A stretch of 37,166 bases of DNA, taken from NCBI RefSeq assembly GCF_900172345.1, contig NZ_FWFY01000016.1, forward strand, positions 1 to 37,166. The letters are read 5' to 3'. The notes beneath the pieces were generated by a model, which did not search any database, was not told the origin of the DNA, and worked only from the letters and a program-made list of their open reading frames with translations. The DNA comes from Limimaricola soesokkakensis. GTDB lineage: Bacteria > Pseudomonadota > Alphaproteobacteria > Rhodobacterales > Rhodobacteraceae. Positions within the stretch are counted from its first letter, which is position 1; the number at the start of each line of letters is the position of its first letter. The translations under genes and the position numbers were made by a program. Of the stretch, positions 16,867 to 24,437 are shown piece after piece.

Positions 16867-17903
16867 GCCGCACTCCAACGCCAGGCACCGTCATCGCCCA
16901 TCCGCCGCGTCGCCCGCCCCTGCGCGACCAGCGCGTTGAGATGGCCCAGCGCCTCGGCAAGTGCGAGGCCGTAGCTGTCGCGCGTCACGGCGCGGCGGAA
17001 CAGCGGCGCGAAACAATCCCCGCCCGAACGCGGCACGGCAAGATGCGCCTCGAGTCGGTCGAGTGCGTCGCGATGGCCCTGCGCCATCTGGGCCAGCCGT
17101 TCGGGCAGACCGCGATAGGGCTTCTTGTGACCCGGCAGCACCAGTTGATCGGGCCGCGCGACGCGGGCCAGCCGCTTGCAGGAGGCGATCCAGTCGGTCA
17201 CCGGGTCGTTTTCAGGCTCCGTCGGCTGCACGCCCAGATTCGGGCTGATGCCCGGCAAAAGCTGATCGCCGCCGATCACCAGATCGTCGCTCTCGCTCCA
17301 GAAGGTCGCGTGCTCCGGTGCGTGGCCCTCGCCCATGCGAATAGTCCAGTCGCGCCCGCCCATGCGGATCGCATCGCCTTCGCGGATGCGCGTGTAGGAG
17401 AGCGGCAGCGGCGCCACCCAATCGGTGAAGTTGAAGGGCCGCTCGGTGCGGCGCTGCGACAGAAGCTCAGGATCCATGCCGGCGCGTTTCCAGAACGCCA
17501 CCACCTCGCGCGGCGGCAGGCTCTGCTCCTCGGCGCGCAGCATCCGCGACAGCAGGTAACCCGTACGCGGCATCACCAGCTCGGCCCCCTTGGCCGCGAG
17601 CCATCCCGCAAGCCCGACATGGTCGGGATGGTGATGCGTGACCACCACCCGGCGCAGCGGCCGACCGCCCAGCGGGCCGGACAGCAGCGCCTCCCAGACG
17701 GTACGGATTTTCGTGGTGTCGAGCCCGGTGTCGATCACGCTCCAGCCATCGCCGTCGTCGAGTGCGTAGGCGTTCACATGGTTGAGCGCCCAAGGCAGCG
17801 GCAGCTGCATCCACAGGATACCGGGGGCGACCTCGATCGCGGTGCCGGTCTCGGGCGGTTCGGGAAAGGGAGTCTGGGCGCGCATGTCTCGTGTCATGGA
17901 CAT
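16863..17903 (-). CDS. MBL-fold metallo-hydrolase
   Basis: The 346-residue protein has the metallo-beta-lactamase fold with the zinc motif VVTHHHPDHVGLAGW, a later histidine in the GEGHAPEH region, GGDQLLPGISPN and VLPGHKKPYRG. A C-terminal helical, winged-helix-like extension (about 265-345) resembles the LACTB2-like branch. It is cytosolic, with no signal peptide. Starts at 17903, 17897 or 17885 are possible and none has a good ribosome site; 17903 is taken. It overlaps the epimerase by 4 bases and follows the acyl-CoA dehydrogenase by 34 bases, so it is probably in the same operon. The substrate is unknown. Confidence 0.85.
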   Translation of the reverse strand: MSMTRDMRAQTPFPEPPETGTAIEVAPGILWMQLPLPWALNHVNAYALDDGDGWSVIDTGLDTTKIRTVWEALLSGPLGGRPLRRVVVTHHHPDHVGLAGWLAAKGAELVMPRTGYLLSRMLRAEEQSLPPREVVAFWKRAGMDPELLSQRRTERPFNFTDWVAPLPLSYTRIREGDAIRMGGRDWTIRMGEGHAPEHATFWSESDDLVIGGDQLLPGISPNLGVQPTEPENDPVTDWIASCKRLARVARPDQLVLPGHKKPYRGLPERLAQMAQGHRDALDRLEAHLAVPRSGGDCFAPLFRRAVTRDSYGLALAEALGHLNALVAQGRATRRMGDDGAWRWSAA

Positions 17904-17937
17904 GTGATGGCGCAGCCGCGCCGTCGCGTCCAGCCGG

Positions 17938-19635
17938 TCAGGCCACCAGATCCTCCGCGTCCAGCGCCATGACGCAATCGGGACCGGCGCGCAGCGCCGC
18001 CAGATGTGCCGCCTGCTCGGGCAGCATCCGTTCGATGTAGAAGCTGGCGAGGCGCCGGCGCCTGCCCTCTCCGGCCTGCGCAGCACGCAAATGGTAATGC
18101 GCGCCCAGCAGCCGCGCGAAACCGCGCAGGTAAGGCATGGCGCCCGCAAACCGCTCGGCCGGGGGGCGGCCCACCAGCCGCTCCGTCGCCTCGCGCATCG
18201 CCTCGGCCGCCTGCCAGACCGGCTCGGCCAGATCGGGGAGCGTGTCGCGGGCCGCCTCGGCACCGGTCTGGACCTCGTCGATCAGCGAAAAGGCTGCCTC
18301 GCCGCCATCCATCATCTTGCGGCCGACCAGATCCATTGCCTGGATGCCGTTGGTGCCCTCGTAGATCGCGGTGATCCGGGCGTCGCGCAGGAACTGCGCC
18401 GCGCCGGTTTCCTCGATGAAGCCCATGCCGCCATGCACCTGGATCCCGAGATCGGCGACGTTGATCCCGGTTTCGGTCCCGAAAGCCTTGGCGATGGGCG
18501 TCAGCAGGGCCGCGCGGGCCTTGGCCGCCGCGTCGCCCTCGCGGCCCAGATCGATCGCCTTGGCGCAGGCCAGCGTGATCGCGCGGGCGGCGAAGGTCTC
18601 GGCCCGCATCCGCGCCAGCATCGCCCGCACATCCGCGTGCTCAATGATCGTACCGGTGCCGCCCACCTTGCCCTGCCGACGTTCCTGCGCATAGGCCAGC
18701 GCCGCCTGCGTGGCGGCCTCGGCCACGCCCACCGCTTGGGAGCCGACCCCGAGCCGCGCGGTGTTCATCATCGTGAACATCGCCGCCATGCCGCCATGCG
18801 CCTCGCCGACGAGCCAACCGGTGGCGCCGTCATATTCCATCACCGCCGTGGGCGAGCCATGGATGCCGAGCTTGTGCTCGAGGCTGACAACGCGCAGCGA
18901 ATTGGCCTCGCCGGGCCGGCCATCGGCGTCGGGAATGAATTTGGGGACGAGAAACAGGCTGATGCCCTTGGTGCCCTCGGCCGCATCCGGAAGGCGGGCC
19001 AGCACCATGTGCACGACATTGTCCGAGAAATCATTATCGGCCCAGGTGATGTAGATCTTCTGGCCGGTGATCCGGTAGGTGCCGTCGCCGTTCGGTTCGG
19101 CCTTGCTGCGCAGCGCGCCGACATCCGACCCCGCCTGCGGCTCGGTCAGGTTCATCGTGCCGCACCATTCGCCCGAGATCAGCTTGGGCAGATAGAGCGC
19201 CTGCAAATCCGGCCCCGCATGGCTTTCCAACGCCTCGATCTCGGCCTGGGTCATCAGCGGGTTGAGCTGCAGCGCCAGGCAGGCACCGCCCATCATCTCG
19301 TTGACGCAGGTGACGAGCGCCATCGGCAGCCCCATGCCGCCATGCGCCTCGCCCGCCGCCATGCCGACCCAGCCGCCCTCGGCGATGGCCCGGTAACCCT
19401 CCGAATAGCCGGGCGAGGTGCGCACCACGCCATTCTCGAGCCGCGCCGGTTCGAGATCGCCCGCCCGGTTCAGCGGCGCGAGGATTTCGTCGCACATGCG
19501 CCCCGCCTCGTTGAGGATCGCATCGGTGACATCGGGGGTCATTTCCGCGTGTCGCCCCGTCGCAGCCACGTCGGAAAAACCGATCACGTGCTCCAGAATA
19601 AAGCGGAAATCATCGACAGGGGCGTGATAGGGCAT
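17938..19635 (-). CDS. Acyl-CoA dehydrogenase with C-terminal extension
   Basis: This 565-residue flavoprotein would oxidise an acyl-CoA and pass electrons to ETF. It has the N-terminal extension typical of the large family (MPYHAPVDDFRFILEHVIGF), the core motif GTMNLTEPQAGSDVG at about 160, ITGQKIYITWADND, and the catalytic-region block QVHGGMGFIEETGAAQFLRDARI, then TAIYEGTNGIQAMDLVGRK and a C-terminal domain of about 100 residues. The same architecture occurs in DmdC (3-methylmercaptopropionyl-CoA dehydrogenase), but sequence alone by eye cannot decide between that and a general acyl-CoA substrate. The start at 19635 has a GGAGGAG site. It leads the five-gene minus-strand run. Confidence 0.92.
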   Translation of the reverse strand: MPYHAPVDDFRFILEHVIGFSDVAATGRHAEMTPDVTDAILNEAGRMCDEILAPLNRAGDLEPARLENGVVRTSPGYSEGYRAIAEGGWVGMAAGEAHGGMGLPMALVTCVNEMMGGACLALQLNPLMTQAEIEALESHAGPDLQALYLPKLISGEWCGTMNLTEPQAGSDVGALRSKAEPNGDGTYRITGQKIYITWADNDFSDNVVHMVLARLPDAAEGTKGISLFLVPKFIPDADGRPGEANSLRVVSLEHKLGIHGSPTAVMEYDGATGWLVGEAHGGMAAMFTMMNTARLGVGSQAVGVAEAATQAALAYAQERRQGKVGGTGTIIEHADVRAMLARMRAETFAARAITLACAKAIDLGREGDAAAKARAALLTPIAKAFGTETGINVADLGIQVHGGMGFIEETGAAQFLRDARITAIYEGTNGIQAMDLVGRKMMDGGEAAFSLIDEVQTGAEAARDTLPDLAEPVWQAAEAMREATERLVGRPPAERFAGAMPYLRGFARLLGAHYHLRAAQAGEGRRRRLASFYIERMLPEQAAHLAALRAGPDCVMALDAEDLVA

Positions 19636-19734
19636 TGCGGGTCTCCTCCGGCGCGTGGCATTCCGGTTTCGGACGCCGTCGCCGGCACAGCGTGGTACGG
19701 CGCCCCCCGACCTCGCAAGCCCGGACGCCACGTC

Positions 19735-20682
19735 ATGACCCGACACCTCGACCCCGACGAGACCGGCCTCAAGCGCGCCGCCGAGATGCTGCGCAGGGGC
19801 GGCCTCGTGTCGTTTCCGACCGAGACGGTCTATGGACTGGGTGGCGACGCCACCGACGATGCCGCCGTGGCGCGGATCTTCGAAGCCAAGGGACGGCCAA
19901 GCTTCAATCCGCTGATCGTGCATCTGCCCGACGCCGAAGCGGTCGAGGCCTATTGCGTCATGAGCGACACGGCGCGACGGCTGGCCTCGACCTTCTGGCC
20001 CGGCGCGCTGACGCTGGTGCTGCCGATTCGGCCCTATGCGGGTATCTCGAAACTGGTGACGGCAGGGCTCGACACGCTCGCGGTACGGGTGCCCGATCAT
20101 CCGCTGGCACAGGCGCTGCTGCGCGAAACCGCGCTGCCGATCGCCGCACCATCGGCCAATCCCTCCGGCCGGGTCAGCCCGACCAGCGCGAACCACGTAC
20201 TGGCAGGGCTGGCCGGACGAATTGAGGCGGTGCTCGACGGGGGGACCTGCGGGGTCGGGCTTGAATCGACCATCATCGACTGTACCGGTGAGGTCCCGGC
20301 GCTGCTGCGCGCCGGCGGGCTTCCGACGGAGGTGATCGAGGACTGCCTCGGCGCACCGCTGGCGCTGGGCCCGGTGGCGCCCGCCACCGCCCCCGTCTCG
20401 CCGGGGCAGCTCGTCTCGCATTACGCGCCGAAGGGTACGGTGCGGCTGAATGCCACCGAGACCGAGCCGGGTGAGACCTATCTTGGCTTCGGCGCCCTTG
20501 GTGCCGACATGAACCTGTCGCGCTCGGGCGACCTCGTCGAGGCGGCGGCCAATCTCTTCGATTGCCTGCACCGGCTCGACGCGATGGGGGCGGAGCGGAT
20601 TGCCGTGGCGCCGATCCCCGACCACGGGCTGGGCCGCGCGATCAACGACCGGCTGCGCCGCGCCGCGGCCCCGCGAGACTGA
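19735..20682 (+). CDS. sua5: L-threonylcarbamoyladenylate synthase (Sua5 type)
   Basis: This enzyme makes threonylcarbamoyl-AMP for the t6A37 modification of ANN-decoding tRNAs. The 315-residue form has the YrdC domain (about 10-200), seen in FPTETVYGLGGDA, the nearby KGRPSFNPLIVHL and APSANPSGRVSPT, and a C-terminal Sua5 domain (about 225-315) beginning after the linker VSPGQLVSHYAPKG. That places it with Sua5 rather than the short TsaC. The start ATG at 19735 lies 99 bases from the divergent acyl-CoA dehydrogenase. It has no strong ribosome site. Confidence 0.95.
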   Translation: MTRHLDPDETGLKRAAEMLRRGGLVSFPTETVYGLGGDATDDAAVARIFEAKGRPSFNPLIVHLPDAEAVEAYCVMSDTARRLASTFWPGALTLVLPIRPYAGISKLVTAGLDTLAVRVPDHPLAQALLRETALPIAAPSANPSGRVSPTSANHVLAGLAGRIEAVLDGGTCGVGLESTIIDCTGEVPALLRAGGLPTEVIEDCLGAPLALGPVAPATAPVSPGQLVSHYAPKGTVRLNATETEPGETYLGFGALGADMNLSRSGDLVEAAANLFDCLHRLDAMGAERIAVAPIPDHGLGRAINDRLRRAAAPRD

Positions 20683-20883
20683 TCACCCGCCGGCCGGACC
20701 CTTCGACCTGCTAGGTATTGGCCAAGGACCATGATGGGGTATTCCCCTCCGGCCTAGACCTTTCGAGCAGTTGAAATTTAATGGTCAAGATCGCGCTACA
20801 AGCGTAATATCGCCCCTAATATCCCCGACTCAATTTCGATCGTTTCACAAGCGCACCATGCGGCTGCGCTTGAGGAGGCCGTT

Positions 20884-21360
20884 ATGAAACGTCATGTCGT
20901 TCGCGGGGCGCTGATCGGCGCTGCGCTGATCTCCAGCATCGGATATGCCGAGGCAAAGAGGCGGGCCTCTCCCGCCATGGGCACCGCTATCGCCCAGACT
21001 CCTTGGGATGCGGACGAAACTGCCGCCGAGCACGCCGAACTCAGGCCCGGCGAATGGCGCCTGATCCGTCGCTGGGTCGCATCCTGCTTGGCGGAAACGC
21101 CGATCGGCGGTCTCGACGCCACCGCTCTGCCGGTGGTTCTTCGGATTGCACCGGATCGGCGCCTGACGGTGCTGCCGCAACTCGTCACGGACAGCAGGCC
21201 GCCGGGTCGCAGCAAGATGGCCATGGCCGACCTCGAAACGGTCCTGGGCAGTTGCGGGGTCGCAAGCCTCTACGAACCGCCAAACCGGGAGGCCATCGAC
21301 CTCGTGATGCTGATCAACCCCGTCACCGGAGAGAGTCGCCCGCTTCAGCGGGCTGACTGA
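20884..21360 (+). CDS. Secreted 158-residue protein of unknown function
   Basis: The protein starts MKRHVVRGALIGAALISSIG and has a signal peptide with probable cleavage after AEA at about residue 24. The mature chain contains a central RLIRRWVASCLAETP segment, a beta-rich middle (PVVLRIAPDRRLTVLPQLVT) and a second cysteine near residue 120 that could pair with the first. I recognise no family; the shape weakly resembles small TonB/TolA C-terminal-like domains, but this is not claimed. An AGGAGG ribosome site precedes the ATG at 20884. The 200 bases before it are AT-richer than the surroundings and probably hold its promoter. Confidence 0.75.
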   Translation: MKRHVVRGALIGAALISSIGYAEAKRRASPAMGTAIAQTPWDADETAAEHAELRPGEWRLIRRWVASCLAETPIGGLDATALPVVLRIAPDRRLTVLPQLVTDSRPPGRSKMAMADLETVLGSCGVASLYEPPNREAIDLVMLINPVTGESRPLQRAD

Positions 21361-21477
21361 GCCCCGCCGTTAGGTCGGCACGAATAGGATCAGCGCACCA
21401 AGACGTATTGTCCGAAGCGACTGCCGGGAAACCTGTTCCTCGCCACCGTGAGCTTGGCGCATGCCATCCGTCTGCAA

Positions 21478-22386
21478 CTACATCTCCGAGACGAAGGAAA
21501 ACCCGTCGCCGTTCTTTGCCACGCGGCCGATTCCACCGTCCGGGAGGTGGAAGCCGATCAATGGCACCTCGCGCTCGGCCAACTCCTGCTGCAGCGACAG
21601 GCGGGTCCGGGCAGCCTGCTCGGGTTCCTGGTCGGCGGGCATAGGCCATTCGGGACGCGCGAAGGCCAGATGCGCGTTACCGATGGCGTCACCGGCTATG
21701 AGCGCGCGGCCACCGCCGATTTCGAAGGACATGTGCCCCGGAGTATGGCCGAAACTGGCCCGTGCGACGACGCCGGGCAGCACCTCGTCCCCATTCTCGA
21801 ACGTCTCCAGCCTGTCTCCGAGCAGTTCGATCCGGCGCGCGGCACCCGCGGCGAAGCTCTGCCGTTCGGCACCGATCGACTCCAGCGTCTCGGGATCGGT
21901 CCAGTAGTCGCGCTCGATCCGGCCGATAAGATGCCGCGCGTTCACGAAGAGCGGTTCGTCGAAATCGTCGATCGCGCCCCAGAGATGATCCGGGTGGCCA
22001 TGGGTGAAAACGACATGGGTGATGTCGCCGGGCGTGAGGTCGAGAGCGGCGAGCGCCTCCGGCAGCCGTCCCGTGCTTTGCATGAAGCCCGGACCAGCAC
22101 CCGCGTCGAACAGAACGACATCCGCGTCCGAACGCAGCAGCGTCACGTTGCAGGGCGGCTCGTATCCCCCGGCCGCGACGCCGGCCGCATCGAGGATCGC
22201 GCGCGCCTCGTCCCGCGGAAGATCGCCGATCAGGAAACTCTCCGGGAGTTGCAGATGCCCGTCGCTCAGCGTCGTGATCTGCAGATTGCCGAGATCCATC
22301 TCCGCCGCGGCCCAGGCCCGGCCGAAGGCAAAGGTGGCGCCGAGCCCCGTCGCGCCACGCATCACGCTACGTCTGGTGATCCTCAT
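21478..22386 (-). CDS. Tat-exported MBL-fold hydrolase (SoxH-like position)
   Basis: The 302-residue protein begins MRITRRSVMRGATGLGATFA, a twin-arginine signal, and is followed by an MBL domain with VVFTHGHPDHLWG, FGHTPGHMSFEIG and IAGDAIGN. It is therefore a periplasmic metallo-hydrolase. SoxH of Paracoccus is a zinc-hydrolase-like protein of the sox locus; location beside the sox genes suggests a related role, but identity with SoxH was not tested. Two ATG codons (22389 and 22386) follow a GGGAGGG site; 22386 has better spacing. A perfect inverted repeat lies about 20 bases upstream. It converges with the secreted protein at 20884-21360. Confidence 0.82.
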   Translation of the reverse strand: MRITRRSVMRGATGLGATFAFGRAWAAAEMDLGNLQITTLSDGHLQLPESFLIGDLPRDEARAILDAAGVAAGGYEPPCNVTLLRSDADVVLFDAGAGPGFMQSTGRLPEALAALDLTPGDITHVVFTHGHPDHLWGAIDDFDEPLFVNARHLIGRIERDYWTDPETLESIGAERQSFAAGAARRIELLGDRLETFENGDEVLPGVVARASFGHTPGHMSFEIGGGRALIAGDAIGNAHLAFARPEWPMPADQEPEQAARTRLSLQQELAEREVPLIGFHLPDGGIGRVAKNGDGFSFVSEM

Positions 22387-22406
22387 CATCCCTCCCCGAA
22401 CAACAC

Positions 22407-22428
22407 ATTCGCATCATTGCATGCGAAT
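22407..22428. promoter_or_regulatory. Perfect 8-bp inverted repeat, candidate SoxR operator
   Basis: ATTCGCAT (22407-22414) and ATGCGAAT (22421-22428) form a perfect inverted repeat with the 6-base spacer CATTGC. It lies just before the Tat-exported MBL gene and after the YeeE/YedE gene. ATTC/GAAT ends are typical of ArsR-type persulfide-sensor operators. Operator status is inference. Confidence 0.5.
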
Positions 22429-22448
22429 CGTCGCAGCGTCGAGGGGGA

Positions 22449-23495
22449 TCACTCGGCCATGACGAAGCCGTCGATCAGCTGCCGCAGCCCGATCGCGGCA
22501 CCCAGCGCGATCGCAGCCAGCGTCACTGGGGCGCTGATCGCAAGGACCGAGAAAGCGGTGATGCCTTGGCCGATGCTGCAACCCGCCGCCGTCACCGCGC
22601 CCCAGCCCATCAGCCCCGCGCCAAGTATCTGGCGCTTGAGTTCGCGCGGGTCCTCGCAGGCTTCCCAGCGGAAATGTCCCTTCCAGAGGCTGCCCGCGAA
22701 GGCGCCCGCCAGCACGCCGACCACTGATCCGACGCCGAAGCTCAGCGCCGTGCCGCTCGAGGTCATGGTATAGAGCATGGTTTCGCCGAGCGGGGCCGAG
22801 AAGCTGTGGGACAGCACCGGCAGCGCGTCGAACCCGGTACTGAACAGCCAGGCCGTGCCCGCCCATCCCATCGCGACGGCCAAGCCGACCGAGGCGCCGC
22901 AGAGGATCGCGCCCCGGCCCAGCGCCTCGCCGCCCCGCAGCGACAGGGCGAGGATGGCCAAACCGGCGAACAGGCCGCAGGTCCAGAGCGGCAGGCCCGT
23001 CGCCTGCGCCATCCAATGGCCGATGCCCGGCGTCGGTTCACCGCCCGGCGCGAAGAGCGCGACCCGGAGGCCGGAGAGCGGGCCGGAGAGCGTCGCGTAG
23101 GCCGCGAGCCCCATGACCAGCACGATCACGAAGGAGCGCATGTCGCCGCCGCCCAGCCGCGCCAGCGCGCCGTAGCCGCAATTGCCCGCCAGCGCCATGC
23201 CGTAGCCGAAGACCAGCCCGCCAAGGATCGCGCCCGGCAGGCTCCAGCCCTGGGCGAGGTAGAAGCTGTCCATCGGGTCGAACAGCCCCGCCGCCATCAG
23301 TCCGAAGGCCGCGATCACCGCGACGCCGATGGCAATGCCCCACATTCTGAGCCGCCCAAGGCTGCCGCCATAGAGCGCGTCCTCGATGGCGCCGAGCGTG
23401 CAGAAGCGTCCCAGCCGCGCGGCCGCACCCAGCACCGCGCCGCTGCCCATACCGATGAGCGCGGCGACGGTCGGCTCGTCGAGCCAATCCAGCAT
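22449..23495 (-). CDS. YeeE/YedE-family sulfur transporter (TsuA-type)
   Basis: This 348-residue, roughly ten-helix membrane protein belongs to the YeeE/YedE (DUF395) family; TsuA members import thiosulfate by passing it between conserved cysteines. The cysteine motifs are present: GRFCTLGAI (C32), AGNCGYGALARLGGGD (C106) and AAGCSIGQG (C306), with further cysteines at 173, 199 and 280. It lies 38 bases downstream of soxR on the same strand. In the sox context, uptake or export of thiosulfate or another sulfur compound is likely, but direction and substrate are inferred. Confidence 0.9.
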   Translation of the reverse strand: MLDWLDEPTVAALIGMGSGAVLGAAARLGRFCTLGAIEDALYGGSLGRLRMWGIAIGVAVIAAFGLMAAGLFDPMDSFYLAQGWSLPGAILGGLVFGYGMALAGNCGYGALARLGGGDMRSFVIVLVMGLAAYATLSGPLSGLRVALFAPGGEPTPGIGHWMAQATGLPLWTCGLFAGLAILALSLRGGEALGRGAILCGASVGLAVAMGWAGTAWLFSTGFDALPVLSHSFSAPLGETMLYTMTSSGTALSFGVGSVVGVLAGAFAGSLWKGHFRWEACEDPRELKRQILGAGLMGWGAVTAAGCSIGQGITAFSVLAISAPVTLAAIALGAAIGLRQLIDGFVMAE

Positions 23496-23533
23496 ATCGT
23501 GATCCTCCCCGCGCGCCCTCCCCGGCGCGCCTG

Positions 23534-23869
23534 TCAGCCCGAGCGGCAGAACAGCTCGTAGACGAGCTCCATGATCCGGCGCGGCCGGTCGTCGGTCAAG
23601 CTGTAGTAGATCGTCTTGCCCTCGCGCCGCGGCGTCACGAGCCCCTCGAGCCTGAGCCGTGCGAGCTGCTGCGAGACGGCGGCCTGCCGCGCCGAGAGCA
23701 ACTGTTCGAGCTCAGTCACCGACTTCTCGCCAGTGACGAGATGGCACAAGATCATCAGCCGGCCCTCATGCCCCAGCGCCTTGAGAAAGTCCGAGGCCTC
23801 CTGCGCGCTGCGCATCATGAGGTCCATGTCGGCGTCGCTCATGTTGTCGGTGATCTTCGGCAGGGTCAT
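23534..23869 (-). CDS. soxR: SoxR, ArsR-family repressor of the sox genes
   Basis: The 111-residue winged-helix repressor has a recognition helix at SARQAAVSQQLARLRLEGLV and a wing at REGKTIYYSL. C42 (ILCHLV) and C108 (LFCRSG) match the two cysteines of the persulfide sensors SqrR and BigR, which form a tetrasulfide bridge and leave DNA. It is distinct from the MerR-type SoxR of the superoxide response. The start at 23869 has a GGGAG site. It is divergent from soxV beyond soxS. Published work in other alphaproteobacteria places SoxR operators in the soxS-V and soxW-X gaps, both of which exist here. Confidence 0.93.
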   Translation of the reverse strand: MTLPKITDNMSDADMDLMMRSAQEASDFLKALGHEGRLMILCHLVTGEKSVTELEQLLSARQAAVSQQLARLRLEGLVTPRREGKTIYYSLTDDRPRRIMELVYELFCRSG

Positions 23870-23941
23870 GGCTGCGCTCCCCGTTTCGGCGAAGCGGCTC
23901 CGCCCGATGTCAGGCGGATCATTTATGGGCTCGCGCCCTTT

Positions 23942-23959
23942 ATCGCAATGCGATGCGAT
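23942..23959. promoter_or_regulatory. Inverted repeat between soxS and soxR, candidate operator
   Basis: ATCGCA (23942-23947) and TGCGAT (23954-23959) are a perfect inverted repeat with a 6-base spacer. It touches the soxS stop and lies about 75 bases before soxR. On the minus strand it shares CGCATC and CATTGC with the repeat at 22407-22428. It could mediate SoxR autoregulation. Confidence 0.4.
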
Positions 23960-24342
23960 CATCCGGGCGGGTCCTGAGGCACCAAAGTCGCGCCCGGCGT
24001 CTCCCCGAGCAGCCGCGACAGCAGACCCCAGAAGAAGTCCTCGCCCGGATAGCCCTCGATCCGGCCCAGCTCGCGCCCGTCTTCGACCAGCAGGAAGGTC
24101 GGCGTGAAGACGACCTTGCCCGCGAGTTCCATCCCGTCCGGCAGCTCGCCGATGTCGATCCGGCGTAGGGGCGCGGCCTCGCCCTCTTCGGTCTTGGGAT
24201 AGATCGGTCCGATCTCCCCGTTCCAGCGCGCGCACCATGGGCAACCCGCTTGCTCGACCATGACGAGCTCGAGCGCCGCCGCGGCGAGGCCGGGTGGGAA
24301 GGCCATGAACAGGCCGAGGCAAAGGGCTGCGACGCGCGACAT
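23959..24342 (-). CDS. soxS: SoxS, periplasmic thioredoxin-like protein
   Basis: SoxS is a periplasmic thiol-disulfide protein that keeps the Sox system, especially SoxYZ, in an active state. The 127-residue protein has a signal peptide (MSRVAALCLGLFMAFPPGLA; cleavage near AAA) and a thioredoxin motif QAGCPWCARW with C34 and C37. VVFTPTFLLVEDGRE supplies the cis-Pro region of the fold. The ATG at 24342 has a GAGGATCC site; a longer in-frame version to 24426 would run through the promoter. It is divergent from soxV by 95 bases and lies upstream of soxR. Confidence 0.92.
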   Translation of the reverse strand: MSRVAALCLGLFMAFPPGLAAAALELVMVEQAGCPWCARWNGEIGPIYPKTEEGEAAPLRRIDIGELPDGMELAGKVVFTPTFLLVEDGRELGRIEGYPGEDFFWGLLSRLLGETPGATLVPQDPPG

Positions 24343-24376
24343 GCGGATCCTCGAACGGGGCTGGTACGGCGCTCGA

Positions 24377-24414
24377 TTGACTGACCGCCACCATCCCATA
24401 ATAGTATTGCAATA
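24377..24414 (+). promoter_or_regulatory. soxV promoter with overlapping palindrome
   Basis: TTGACT (24377-24382) and TAATAG (24399-24404) have a 16-base spacer. The perfect 10-bp palindrome TATTGCAATA (24405-24414) follows directly, at about the expected transcription start. A repressor bound there would block transcription, which fits the soxS-V operator known for SoxR in related bacteria. The hexamers were found by eye. Confidence 0.5.
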
Positions 24415-24437
24415 TGATATAGGCAATCGGAGGCGGC

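Noticed and set aside
18004-19734. Plus-strand extension of the Sua5 frame
   Set aside because: It lies opposite the acyl-CoA dehydrogenase. The Sua5 match starts at 19735.
19636-20625. Minus-strand extension of the acyl-CoA dehydrogenase
   Set aside because: It is opposite the Sua5 gene and lacks family motifs; the family's normal N-terminus begins at 19635 with a good ribosome site.
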